Origin: Archivesica marissinica
Taxonomy: Eukaryota; Mollusca; Bivalvia; Venerida; Vesicomyidae
Reading direction: 5' to 3'
Assembly: GCA_014843695.1 (NCBI GenBank)
Contig: CM026404.1
Coordinates: 89,977,541 to 90,041,540, forward strand
DNA: 64,000 nt
This document shows, piece by piece, positions 23,251-33,544 of this stretch (its first letter is position 1; every line of letters starts with the position of its first letter). The position numbers and the translations under genes were made by a program. The notes under the pieces are model-generated. The model was not told the DNA's origin. It did not search any database and worked only from the letters and a program-made list of their open reading frames with translations.

Positions 23251-23689
23251 CTAAACCTGGATTTATGACAGGAATAGTTGGATTTCAGTTGTAGTTCTAT
23301 CGCTGCACAAACACCATCGTATGACAATGTCATAGTACTTATGAAACCGGTTGTTTGCATGTCATGCCAAAATCTTTGGTTGATCAATATATACTCTTTA
23401 ATCGTGTTTCTCTCCTGACCCAGATGATATACAACTTTTCTCAAATCTCTCAAAACTCGATCTCAAGAATGTGTGTGATTTGTTGATTCTAAGATTATCT
23501 CTCAGCTGAACCAATCAGAAACTTCAGACTGAGTTTGAGAATGGAGAACATTTTTATAACCTCTAGTCATGATTTGATGACGCAAGATAATTCACCATGG
23601 ATACAGATTTACGAAATGCCGAATGTTTTGTTGCAGCTAGCTGTGTTGGTTAAGCATCCTCTTCATTGTGCTCCCTGTTCGGCTGAAGA

Positions 23690-23930
23690 GGCCTCAGTTG
23701 CTGAGTGGTTCGGGTCAGGCCTTCAATTAACCCACCCAATACCAGTGTAGGTTCGAATCCCATTGAGGGTGCCGACGTGAGGACGTTATCCAGCTTGCTT
23801 GCGGAAGGTCGGTGGTTCTGGACGGGTGCCTAAAGACGATGCACCCGGGATCTTCCTCTACCAATAATAGCAGGAGAGTCGTCATACCACCTAGGTTGTT
23901 GGTGCGACTTTGAACCCCAAATCAAAACAG
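23690..23930 (+). mobile_element. SINE family F
   Basis: ctcagttgctgagtggttcg, B-box-like taggttcgaatccca, then cgtgaggacgttatccagct, ggtcggtggttctggacggg and gttggtgcgactttgaaccc. Followed (to about 24055) by two copies of a ~60-bp direct repeat starting ccccaaatcaaaacagaacc. Confidence 0.75.
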
Positions 23931-24106
23931 AACCAATCAACCGTTAGTAGGACTTGGATCGTAGTAGTTGGTGCCCCAAATCAAAACAGAACCAATCAAC
24001 CGCTAGTATGACCTGGATCGTAGTAGTTGGTGCCCCAAATCAAAACAAAGCCATAACAAATTGCTCAACAGAAGATCACGCTTCGTTTACCATCTATGTA
24101 ATACAT

Positions 24107-24575
24107 TAAACAAATTTATTTTAGCTTGATTGCGAAACAGGTTCTTACAACTTATATTAACCCTTTCCTTCATGGAGATTTAGGTTAATATACTATTATA
24201 TATTCATACAAACGACAGCCATTTAGCTATCATGCAGTGGATACGTAGTCGCCATATCTATCCCATCTCCATAGATATTACTGGGACTAAATGCGGTTCT
24301 AGCCTTTATTATGAACAGTGGTTTGGCTACTACATTGTCAATGTATGTCGTATTGGTAATGGCGTCAAGGGGTGCGTCTTTGAGGGAAAGGGTTAATTGC
24401 TCTCGAGAACTCATTCCTGGTGTAATCCATCGCCATGAGGGAGAGAGAAGAGGCAATGTGGAATTTAAATGCCTTGCCTAAGGGCACACTCGTAACGGCT
24501 ACAGCGGAGGCTCGAACTCCGGATCGTTCGCACCTTAAGCGAACGCGCTACCACTGCGCTATTACGACTTCCACA
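24107..24575 (-). mobile_element. SINE family B, split by a MITE
   Basis: Tail half 24107-24160 and head half 24393-24575 (ccatcgccatgagggagaga, gcctaagggcacactcgtaa, ctattacgacttccac), separated by the element at 24161-24392. Confidence 0.85.
24161..24392. mobile_element. piggyBac-like MITE inside a SINE
   Basis: Ends CCCTTTCCTTCA and CCCTTTCCCTCA (inverted), flanked by TTAA at 24157-24160 and 24393-24396. 232 bp, non-coding. Inserted at the attaa of the family B tail. Confidence 0.85.
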
Positions 24576-24633
24576 AGTCTATGTAATATAAAGGAATTCA
24601 GTTGTCGCTGTAATTTGTTCTCATATTTTATAG

Positions 24634-24719
24634 AGTGTGGGATTAGAGATGACAGATTTAGAAGTGGAAATATTGATGAAGAATCTAGATGATGACAACA
24701 GTGGTACCATTGATATGAA
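24634..24719 (+). CDS. LRR/EF-hand protein, exon h (EF-hand 2)
   Basis: 86 nt, enters phase 0, leaves after two bases. Acceptor ctcatattttatag, donor gtaagt. It encodes SVGLEMTDLEVEILMKNL followed by the second EF-hand loop DDDNSGTIDMK, whose 12th residue, Glu, is supplied by exon i. The two loops start 36 residues apart, the normal spacing of paired EF-hands. If the donor is skipped the next codon is TAA, so retention would end the protein inside the loop. The last 34 bp including the donor seeded the adjoining minisatellite. Confidence 0.92.
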
Positions 24720-25130
24720 GTAAGTATGACAACAATTGTACCATTGATATGACGTAAGTATGACAACAATTGTACCATTGATATGAAGTAAGTATGACAA
24801 CAATTGTACCATTGATATGACGTAAGTATGACAACAATTGTACCATTGATATGACGTAAGTATGACAACAATTGTACCATTGATATGACGTAAGTATGAC
24901 AACAATAGTACCATTGATATGACGTAAGTATGACAACAATTGTACCATTGATATGACGTAAGTATGACAACAATAGTACCATTGATATGACGTAAGTATG
25001 ACAACAGTGGTACCATTGATATGACGTAAGTATGACAACAGTGGTACCATTGATATGACGTAAGTGACAACAGTGGTACCATTGATATGAAGTAAGTATG
25101 ACAACAGTGGTACCATTGATATGAAGTTAG
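24686..25130. repeat. 34-bp minisatellite copied from exon h and its splice donor
   Basis: Exon end plus about 12 intron copies of tatgacaacaattgtaccat, tgatatgacgtaag. The exon version reads gacaacagtggtaccattga, tatgaagtaag. The last copies (about 24993-25130) keep the exon-like cagtggtacc, inner ones have aattgt or aatagt, and most have gacgtaag instead of gaagtaag. Nearly every unit therefore repeats a gtaagt donor. Open minus-strand frames here are artefacts. Confidence 0.95.
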
Positions 25131-25223
25131 TACACGGTGTCAAGTATAATTCACAACACGATGCACTAGGTTTCAAAACTGCACCGTTACAGCGACGTTA
25201 CCTATTGAATAGAACTAACCAAT

Positions 25224-25460
25224 ATGACAATCGCCTCCGTCGTCGCGTGGTTAAGGTCACTGATACGTCTGTACCCAATAATCACTGATGGCCACTGGTT
25301 CGAGCCCCACTCGAAACTGAAACAGTTGGCAGTTTCTGACGGAGGTTGGTGCGCCTTACTTGTTAACCGCTGGAGCCGGCCCAGGAAGGTGTTGTTATGT
25401 AAACTGTCCGCCGGCGATATAACCCAAAATGGTGCCCATGAAGGCGTAAAACCCTAACAA
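25224..25460 (+). mobile_element. SINE family G
   Basis: cgtcgtcgcgtggttaaggt, B-box ggttcgagccccac, then gcagtttctgacggaggttg, cgctggagccggcccaggaa, cgccggcgatataacccaaa and gcgtaaaaccctaac. Copy on minus strand at 46085-46312. Confidence 0.75.
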
Positions 25461-25922
25461 CAAACACATATGACCACTCTGCCACGGTGCAGCCTACAAA
25501 AACCTCACAAACTGAAACAGGTTGCGCAAATAATGTTATTAAATTAATCTTCAAAACATCACATCTATGTCAGGATTAGTATGATAAAAACTCTGACCGT
25601 TAGCATGGGGGCTACTTTGTACGGTTGTCATGATGCGCATGCAGCGTTGTGGTGATTGTTTATTACATAGACATAAGCAAGATTTCGAATCCGCACCGCT
25701 ACTGTGACATCACCTAGCAACATCAAATATCAACCACTGGTAGAATCTGATGACACAGTTAGAAGTGTTGCTGAACTGTTACCTAGCAACGTATTCCCTG
25801 TTTGTATATTATTTTGATTTTAATAATATTTTATTGCTGTATAAGATACATTTATACATGCATGCACTGATCACGCTGTACTATCTATTTGATAATTCCG
25901 AGTTGTACAATGCAATAGTTAA

Positions 25923-26313
25923 AGCGACACTACATCAATGAAAACGCAAATTTCTGCAGAATGTAATTTCCTATTATATGATTTAATTGTTTTCCAAATA
26001 TTTGCCTCAAAAACTGAGTATTTCAACTAATAAACAAACGTCGTATACGCGGTTTGTTTACATAACAAAATAATGTAAATAGTGTCGACATCCATGCGTA
26101 ATACAACGCGTGTATCCTGAACAACACGATACATTGTACAGATTTATCGCTATATGAAATCCTACTTTCAATTTTGAAAGTGTGTAGACCACAAAAACAC
26201 TGTTTATTGATTCAATGTTAGTGTTCGGGCGTATTCCGAAGAATTTGTAGTAGTAGCAATGCATTTATAAGTGAAAAATGCATTGTATTTGCTTTTTGTG
26301 ATGTAATGTCGCT
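25923..26313. mobile_element. TTAA-target MITE, AGCGACA family
   Basis: Ends AGCGACACTACATCA and AGCGACATTACATCA, TTAA on both sides (25919-25922 and 26314-26317). 391 bp. Ends 48 bp before the last exon. Confidence 0.9.
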
Positions 26314-26361
26314 TTAACGATTAGTTCTGAAATGCATGTTATAGCAGCTTTGTTATTTTAG

Positions 26362-26539
26362 GGAATTAATTCAAGGGGCAGAGAAACATCAGGAGGATAA
26401 GCGCGAGGCAATACGGTACAAAGAGGAACAAGATAAGATAGACGCGGAAAGGAGGAAACAGACGAAGACCGGAGATGTCAAAGACTTCCAGAAGCTTATA
26501 CAGGAAGCAGACGTTATACGACCGCTGGCTATCGTGTAG
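26362..26539 (+). CDS. LRR/EF-hand protein, last exon i
   Basis: Acceptor gctttgttattttag. One base completes the lysine codon of exon h, then ELIQGAEKHQEDKREAIRYK and so on, ending QEADVIRPLAIV and stop tag at 26537-26539. Glu is EF-loop position 12 and the helix continues as a strongly charged, likely helical tail of 58 residues. Total coding in the window is 1245 nt, 415 codons with stop, all junctions in phase, which strongly supports the gene model. Confidence 0.92.
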
Positions 26540-26566
26540 GGAATTGCATACTTTTTAAACATTTGT

Positions 26567-26572
26567 ATTAAA
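26567..26572 (+). promoter_or_regulatory. Candidate poly(A) signal ATTAAA
   Basis: ATTAAA 28 bp after the stop codon, the common variant hexamer. An alternative AATAAA at 27658-27663 is followed by an 11-base A-run and would give a longer 3' UTR running through a MITE. Confidence 0.4.
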
Positions 26573-26608
26573 GTTGTACAGACCTACGATTATTTTGTTT
26601 CGCCTTAA

Positions 26609-27531
26609 AGCAGCATTACATCGTAATAAAGGATTTTTGGGTAAAATATAAATACTAATGTGTGTGTGTTTACAAAAATCGAAAAATTTAATTTAAATTT
26701 AAACCGTCGTATACGCGAATTTGTTTATCAACACACGAACTGTAAACACGCACAGCGCACATGCGTGAAACAACATACAGGGGATGTAGACAACAACGTA
26801 TATATTTTGAACATGAAAGACTATCTATCTATCTTCCTCTAATGTCGAACCGCTCGCGGGGATGTAGAAATGTCCCTAAAAGACTTAGCTAACAGAGGTA
26901 TGAATCAACATATCAAGTCATTTAATTAAAAAGACAACGTGGGACAAATGGGGACGATTCATTCCGAATGTAAACAAGTGCGGACGATGCGTTCCTGTTG
27001 TAAACATGTGCGCGACCGATCGACTCGGACAGTCCTACTTTCGGTTTCGAGTTTGTTTTATCGCAATAAACACTGTTTACCAAATGACCATAAGCATACA
27101 AAGTATAATGTTGTTTTATCGCAATAAACACTGTTTACCAAATGAACACAAGCATACAAAGTATAATGTTGTTTTATCGCAAAAAACACTGTTTACCAAA
27201 TGAACACAAGCATACAAAGTATAATGTTGTTTTATCGCAAAAAACACTGTTTACCAAATGAACACAAGCATACAAAGTATAATATTGTTTTATCGCAATA
27301 AACACTGTTTACCAAATGAACACAAGCATACAAAGTATAATGTTGTTTTATCGCAATAAACACTGTTTACCAAATGACCATAAGCATACAAAGTATAATG
27401 TTGTTTTATCGCAATAAACACTGTTTACCAAATGACCATAAGCATACAAAGTATAATGTTAGAATGTGTAGCAGCATACGTATAATTTGAATTTTTCAAA
27501 TATCTTTTATTTCATACGATGTAATACTGCT
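26609..27531. mobile_element. TTAA-target MITE enlarged by an internal tandem repeat
   Basis: Ends AGCAGCATTACATCGTA and AGCAGTATTACATCGTA, TTAA at 26605-26608 and 27532-27535. 923 bp against 390-510 in its relatives; the excess is a 58-bp array at about 27050-27460. Confidence 0.85.
27050..27460. repeat. 58-bp tandem repeat within the MITE, 7 copies
   Basis: Unit gttttatcgcaataaacact, gtttaccaaatgaccataag, catacaaagtataatgtt. Alternates gaccata and gaacaca variants. Confidence 0.95.
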
Positions 27532-27539
27532 TTAATTGG

Positions 27540-28427
27540 ATTAAAGATAACGCTGTGCGCAACTGCTTTGAAGATGTAACCATATAAGCAAGTTGCTTTC
27601 TCCTCAATCCTAAATGTACGTACATATTATGTATACTTGACTATGTATATTCAAAGAAATAAATATTGTTTAAAAAAAAAAACTACTTTGAAGACAATGA
27701 GAACGTACGTAGTGTAGTGTTCATGAATGAAATCTAACGGGAAATATTTCGATTTTTCATTTCAAAACTGCCGACTTGATAATCCTACAAAAGTTATTTC
27801 CCTTTGTTATCTAAATAGCGTTTGTACATTGAAATATGCACGTTGAATCTACACGTTGCATTTGATAGTATCTGTTAATAATTCAAACGTATTCGAATCT
27901 ATGCATCTTTAAGGAAATAGAGGATATTTGTGTTTATTAGTGTAAATATGTATTTCCACTCGTGACGCTCTGTTAGCCTCGAGTGGAAATCTATTTACAT
28001 ATTTCGGTGATCACGATTTAAAATAAAATCCGATTTTACATTTATAAATACAACTCTTCTTTTCTGTTTCTAATATAATAGTTGTTTTCACATATTCATT
28101 TTAACTGCACTGTCGGGAGCCGCATTTCTCTACACTACACAACCACTTATCTGAGTGTGAACGTACGTAATAAGAACATATTATAGTTCCGGTATAATTT
28201 TACATACATCCAACCGCGGAGGAATACGAAACTGAAGCAGTGACAGGGAAAATGCAATCGTTCACAGGTTCAAAGCAGTGGAAGATGGAGTTTTCTTTCA
28301 CTGAGAAAATTCTTAATCATTCATTGGAAATCATAAAAGAATAACTATTCAGAAAGTTATGTATTATCATAGTATTGCTGTTTATTGAAACAATTGGCTT
28401 GGATTTATGTCTGATGACACATATATA
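27540..28427. other. Possible 3' UTR, then unassigned sequence with a hairpin
   Basis: 27540-27680 may be 3' UTR of the LRR gene if the distal AATAAA is used. At 27942-28005 an inverted repeat (taaatatgtatttccactcg against cgagtggaaatctatttaca) can fold into a ~24-bp stem. No open frame supported. Confidence 0.45.
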
Positions 28428-28905
28428 GATCTGAGGGTGACACCCCCCCCCCCTTTGGTACGCGGGATTCAGGGCCAATTTAGTCCGTATTCGGGACGCA
28501 AGAGCGTCGTACGCGGTACGCAATAAAAACATCTTTTGGTATTCAGTACACAAGATTTCCAATATAAATTGTTTTCTTGGACAATAATCTACGTTCTATT
28601 ACCAATTTAACGACAACATGCTTCCAAAGCGATTGTATGTGTATAAAACGTAAATTGTTGCTGTACGGACCTATACGATCTATTCGGACTTTAGATAATG
28701 TCCAGGGTTACTTCCCTTATAAACACTTTTACCATTTCCTTTACTATAAACAGACAAAATGTTCTTGGAGGCGATTTTTCAATGTGTTAAACTGGTTAAA
28801 AAGTATTCGAGATTCAGCGAAAAAATAAGCTGGTATTCGGGACTCACTGAAAAAATAAGAAGTATTCGGGATTCAGGGGGGAGGTGGGGTTTCACCCTCA
28901 GATCT
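28428..28905. mobile_element. MITE with agatctgagggtga ends
   Basis: Left end agatctgagggtgacacccc followed by a C-run; right end ggggtttcaccctcagatct. About 480 bp, no coding capacity. Internal motif of tattcgggattcag repeated. Confidence 0.75.
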
Positions 28906-28908
28906 AGC

Positions 28909-29210
28909 CTGGGTTCCAGTCTGTCGATTTTTCACATTTTAACTTCTGGCAAAATGACAATATATTAAATTGAAAGTTTGTTTTACAGTAATAACGATGT
29001 ATATATAGTTGTAGTACATGCGGGTATTATCATAAATATGTGTATATGTATATAGTGTGGACATTTATGCTGGTATTAGACGATGTTAATGCCAACTTTC
29101 CAGTTCTGTAGATAGATATGGGAGATCTGGTGTGCGCGGGGGATTGGGTTATGTTCTCATTTATTGTGCCCAGGCTCCACGCGGAGTGCTTATGTCTATA
29201 CTAGACAGAG
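28909..29210. other. Short repeat fragment and unassigned sequence
   Basis: 28909-28958 repeats the end of the dispersed repeat (gggttccagtctgtcgattt). Nothing recognised after it. Confidence 0.4.
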
Positions 29211-29360
29211 AATGGGTTCCAGTCTGTCGATTATTCACTAATTTACTTCAGTTGGTATGATCAGAAACTCAATACGGCCCAATTAATAGTATCTGTGTTA
29301 AAATATATTTATTTGACTGACCAGGCAAACTATATCGACGCCTGTTCCCAGACTAACATA
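29211..29360 (-). repeat. Dispersed repeat, copy 2
   Basis: Reverse complement of 23087-23250: ggttccagtctgtcgattat, aaactcaatacggcccaatt, atttatttgactgaccaggc and atatcgacgcctgttcccag. 29361-29689 shows nothing recognisable. Confidence 0.7.
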
Positions 29361-29689
29361 GATCTACAGACTTAGTTTTACTATTCGACACTCGGACTGT
29401 CACTTTCTTCCGAATACTCGAGTACTCGTTGTCATCTACATGGTACTCCCAACACTCAGACGCGAGTATGACAAGGAGGTGCTTGTCAGGGACAGTGGTT
29501 AAAAATCTCAATTAGTGAGACAGAGAGTGTTAAAAGAACTACATACTAAGGTTACAGTAATATGATAAAACTGTAGTTGTTTAAAATATAAAAACACTTG
29601 TCATTTGAAAATCGCTTCACAAACAAAAACAACTGTTACTGAGATAACTATGTTATGTGACTTATAGATACATACATCAGTTAAACATA

Positions 29690-30345
29690 TCTATTATTCT
29701 AACATGACCCAGCTAATAACATATATACTTGTAGAGTAAAATCTACCTCGGGTTATTTTGCGATATACCTACCTTGAACTATGCTGCGCGCGCACCGTGT
29801 TTTGGTTATTCCATTTATACAATACGTGTAAAGTTTTATGAATGAAAGTCACGTGATGTTTGTAAATACTACCGTGGGAATTCGCGGAAGTGAGCTATTT
29901 TTAGAATCAGATAATCTCTTGTCCGTCTTGTTTTTCTCTTAAGTAACGTTTCAGTTACTATTCTGTACAGTTTTATTTGACAAAATAAATAAAATTATTG
30001 ATCAGTTACAACTTTTGTTCATTTATGCACTAGATTGATATTTTCCATAAAAAATAACGTCATCACCCCATACGCGGGAGGAAATTTCGAAAGCCAAATG
30101 CAGCAGAGTAGCACCGCGTTTGAAGAAAATACTCCTTTGATTCTCGTCTAAAATTATTAGAAGTAAGTCGTGTTAGAATCGAAATAATAAGTATCAACCG
30201 TGGTATATCGCAGAATATCCCGAGTGTGAAGTTCTTATGCATAGAAATATATCACTTAGGCCTTCGTGATATATTTTTACGCATAAGAACTTCAAACTCG
30301 GGTTATTCTGCGATATACCACGGTTGATACTTATTATTTTTTAAA
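29690..30345 (+). mobile_element. Composite element with terminal hairpin, copy 1
   Basis: Left part has inverted ends attctaacatgac (29697) and gtcgtgttagaat (to about 30180). Directly attached is a ~150-bp foldback: ataagtatcaaccgtggtat, atcgcagaat, loop, then its complement ending ggttgatacttatt. The same two parts in the same order recur at 35190-35790. Confidence 0.75.
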
Positions 30346-30534
30346 TATATGCTACTTGTTCAGTTTTGTGTTCGGTTAAGCATTGTTTATTAATTCATTA
30401 ATTACATAAACATAAAGTCGTTTAGCTTGTGTTATGGATTCCTTTTGCACATTTAACTAGAACTACTTGATCGGCTATTCTTTGAACTATCAGACATTCT
30501 TTGAATTTGGATTCTCCGAATTAGGTTAAAGTTT

Positions 30535-30780
30535 AAACTTTATTTATTTTACAACGATTGCGAAGCAAGTGTTAACAACTTATATTAATCACTCTCGTTG
30601 GCGCCGATGAAAGCGTAAATGTGGTCATTCGTGTGGGAGGGAAACCGGAGTACCCGGAGAAAACGCACCTGTCCGATCTGGCGACCACCGTACCATCTCA
30701 CATACTTCCCGGTCCGAGGATCGAACCCGGGATGCATTGGTGAGAAGCGAGCACGCTAACCACTGCGCTAATCGGACAGC
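30535..30780 (-). mobile_element. SINE family C, full length
   Basis: Minus strand from gctgtccgattagcgcagtg (30779) through B-box cccgggttcgatcctcggac to acaacttatattaatcactc and the tail gtaaaataaataaag. Confidence 0.88.
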
Positions 30781-30894
30781 CGAATTAGTTCAGCATCATG
30801 CTAATGTTTTACAATTATTCCAATCTCACTCTTATTAAAATTACAAAATGTTAAAATGTACGACAACTTTACACATCTCACAACGATTTTAAGT

Positions 30895-31210
30895 TATACA
30901 GTCTACATTCGTTATGTCGAATTCCGTCGGGCCGAACAACATACTTCGACATGACCGAAGTTTGACTTAACGAAATTAGATATAAACATATCCAGTTATA
31001 TGTATAATGATAGTGTCTGAAACGGGACTTTGATCCGACTTCGAGATAACCAGATAATTCGACATAACTGACTTTGACATATCGGTTGTAGACTGTATAG
31101 TATATGAATATTGTTACATGTTAAACAAAATAAATAATGGATACTTTTCTTTTCGCTCATAATAAGTACATACACCCAGGAAGAACTGCCATGCCATCAC
31201 AAACAACTCG
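30895..31210 (-). mobile_element. MITE with tacagtctaca ends, copy 2
   Basis: Reverse of 21575-21890: acagtctacattcgttatgt, acttcgagataaccagataa, gttgtagactgtatagta and aataatggatacttttcttt. The 66-bp array begins where the similarity ends. Confidence 0.7.
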
Positions 31211-31690
31211 TAGACGTCCAGGAACTAGTCGCAGACATCGTTCACGAACTAGTTACAGACTTACATGAATCACTCGTAGACTTCCAGGAACTAGTCGTAG
31301 ACATCGTTCACGAACTAGTTACAGACTTACATGAATCACTCGTAGACTTCCAGGAACTAGTCGTAGACATCGTTCACGAACTAGTTACAGACTTACATGA
31401 ATCACTCGTAGACTTCCAGGAACTAGTCGTAGACATCGTTCACGAACTAGTTACAGACTTACATGAATCACTCGTAGACTTCCAGGAACTAGTCGTAGAC
31501 ATCGTTCACGAACTAGTTACAGACTTACATGACTCACTCGTAGACTTCCAGGAACTAGTCGCAGACATCGTTCACGAACTAGTTACAGACTTACATGAAT
31601 CACTCGTAGACTTCCAGGAACTAGTCGCATACATCGTTCACGAACTAGTTACAGACTTACATGAATCACTCGCAGTCTTCAATGAACTAT
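31195..31690. repeat. 66-bp minisatellite, about 7 copies
   Basis: Unit gaactagtcgtagacatcgt, tcacgaactagttacagact, tacatgaatcactcgtagac, ttccag. Internal half-unit similarity (gaactagtcg and gaactagtta). Confidence 0.95.
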
Positions 31691-32085
31691 TAACACTTCA
31701 ATGATTTAGTCGCATACATGTACTTAGATAGACCACTCGCATACTTCAAGGAACTAGTAACACTTCAATGATTTGGTCGCAGACTTAGATATACCACTCG
31801 CATACTTCAAGGAGCTAGTAACACTTCAATGATTTAGTCGCATACATGTACTTAGATAGACCACTCGCAGATATCAAGGAACTAGTAACACTTCAATGAT
31901 TTAGTCGCATACATGTACTTAGATATACCACTCGCATACTTCAAGGAATTAGTGACACTTCAATGATTTAGTCGCATACTTAGATATACCACTCGCATAC
32001 TTCAAGGAATTAGTAACACTTCAATGATTTAGTCGCAGACTTAGATATACCACTCGCAGGCGTCCAGGAACCAGCTACAGACTGC
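31690..32085. repeat. 59/67-bp minisatellite related to the 66-bp array
   Basis: Units of ttcaatgatttagtcgcata, (catgtact)tagataccactcg, catacttcaaggaactagta, acac; six copies, two length classes differing by an 8-bp block. Motifs aactagt and cactcgcag link it to the 66-bp array. Confidence 0.9.
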
Positions 32086-32214
32086 TATGAACCGCTTGCA
32101 AGCTTCCACGAACTAGTCGCTACCAAATTACAACCGCTCGTAGACGTATAGAAATAGGATATCGGACTTCGAGGAGACAGTTTCAGGCTTCAATGACACA
32201 CGAAAGTCTTAGAA

Positions 32215-32400
32215 TTGCTTCTGGAAGTTTCTGTGGTCCTGAAAGTCTCTGAAAGTATCTGACTGAATTGCTTCTGAAAGTTTCTGTGTTCCGGAAAGTC
32301 TCTGACTGAATTGCTTCTGGAAGGTTCTGTGTTCCGGAAAGTCTCTGACTGAATTGCTTCTGGAAGTTTCTGTGGTTCTGAAAGTCTCTAACTGTTACAT
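32215..32400. repeat. 45-bp tandem repeat, about 4 copies
   Basis: Unit tctgactgaattgcttctgg, aagtttctgtgttccggaaa, gtc with changes in the first copy. Confidence 0.85.
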
Positions 32401-32527
32401 GAGAATCAGCGATTGGTATCTGATGGTCTGTGACGATGGCCTGTGATCTACCCGCGAGCCCGTTAAGTTTGCAAAGTTCTAGTCCCTCGAAGTTCTTTCT
32501 TCTAGGCTACATAGTCAATATGTTATA

Positions 32528-32736
32528 TATGTTCCAATACTGTCAAACCCCTTGCGGGGACCTAGACATGTTTTCCTGGGCAGGCTTAGCCGACCTAAGT
32601 GGATAACCAGTACTAAGCAATGTGTGTGAGGTGCCTTACTCACTGACACTACATACGTGGTCTGACCGAGTATCGAACCCGGGACCGTTCGATTCCAAAT
32701 CCGACGCTCTACTACTGGACCACGGAGGCCACACAT
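32528..32736 (-). mobile_element. SINE family D
   Basis: Same family and strand as 18352: ggtccagtagtagagcgtcg, cccgggttcgatactcggtc and ccccgcaaggggtttgacag. Confidence 0.85.
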
Positions 32737-32854
32737 GTTTGCACCATTTTAAATCGCATGACAAATCACAGTGTTTGTTGCTAATCACATCATGAATTTC
32801 ACCAGTCTTCATGAATACAAAATGGTGCACGCTGAAAATGTCACGAGCAAGTAA

Positions 32855-33472
32855 CACGCGCGTGTGTTAAATCTGCAGAACAATATGAAGGCGCATGTGT
32901 TAAATCTGCAGAACAATATGAAGGCGCATGTGTTAAATCTGCAGAACAATATGAAGGCGCGTGTGTTGTTAAATCTGCAGAACAATATGAAGGCGCGTGT
33001 GTTGTTAAATCTGCAGAACAATATGAAGGCGCATGTGTTGTTAAATCTGCAGAACAATATGAAGGCGCGTGTGTTGTTAAATCTGCAGAACAATATGAAG
33101 GCGCATGTGTTGTTAAATCTAGAGAACAATAGGAAGGCGCGTGTGTTGTTAAATCTGCAGAACAATATGAAGACGCGTGTGTTGTTAAATATGCAGAACA
33201 ATATGAAGGCGCGTGTGTTGTTAAATCTGCAGAACAATATGAAGGCGCGTGTGTTGTTAAATCTGCAGAACAATATGAAGGCGCGTGTGTTGTTAAATCT
33301 GCAGAACATTATGAAGGCGCGTGTGTTGCTAAATCTACAGAACAATATGAAGGCGCATGTGTTGTTAAATCTGCAGAACAATATGAAGGCGCATGTGTTG
33401 TTAAATCTGCAGAACAATATGAAGGCGCACGTGTTGTTAAATCTGCAGAACAATATGAAGGCGCACGCGTTT
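32855..33472. repeat. 33/36-bp minisatellite, 17 copies
   Basis: Unit ggcgcgtgtgttgttaaatc, tgcagaacaatatgaa (36 bp); the first three units lack gtt (33 bp). All lengths are multiples of three, so one plus frame (repeating LNLQNNMKARVL) and two minus frames remain open over 150-230 codons. No start context, splice sites or signal peptide; treated as repeat. Confidence 0.95.
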
Positions 33473-33544
33473 GAATGACAACAGTGGAAGGAAGAGCACA
33501 GATACACTCCAAGTCTATCATCACTTCATCAACACCATATTGGT

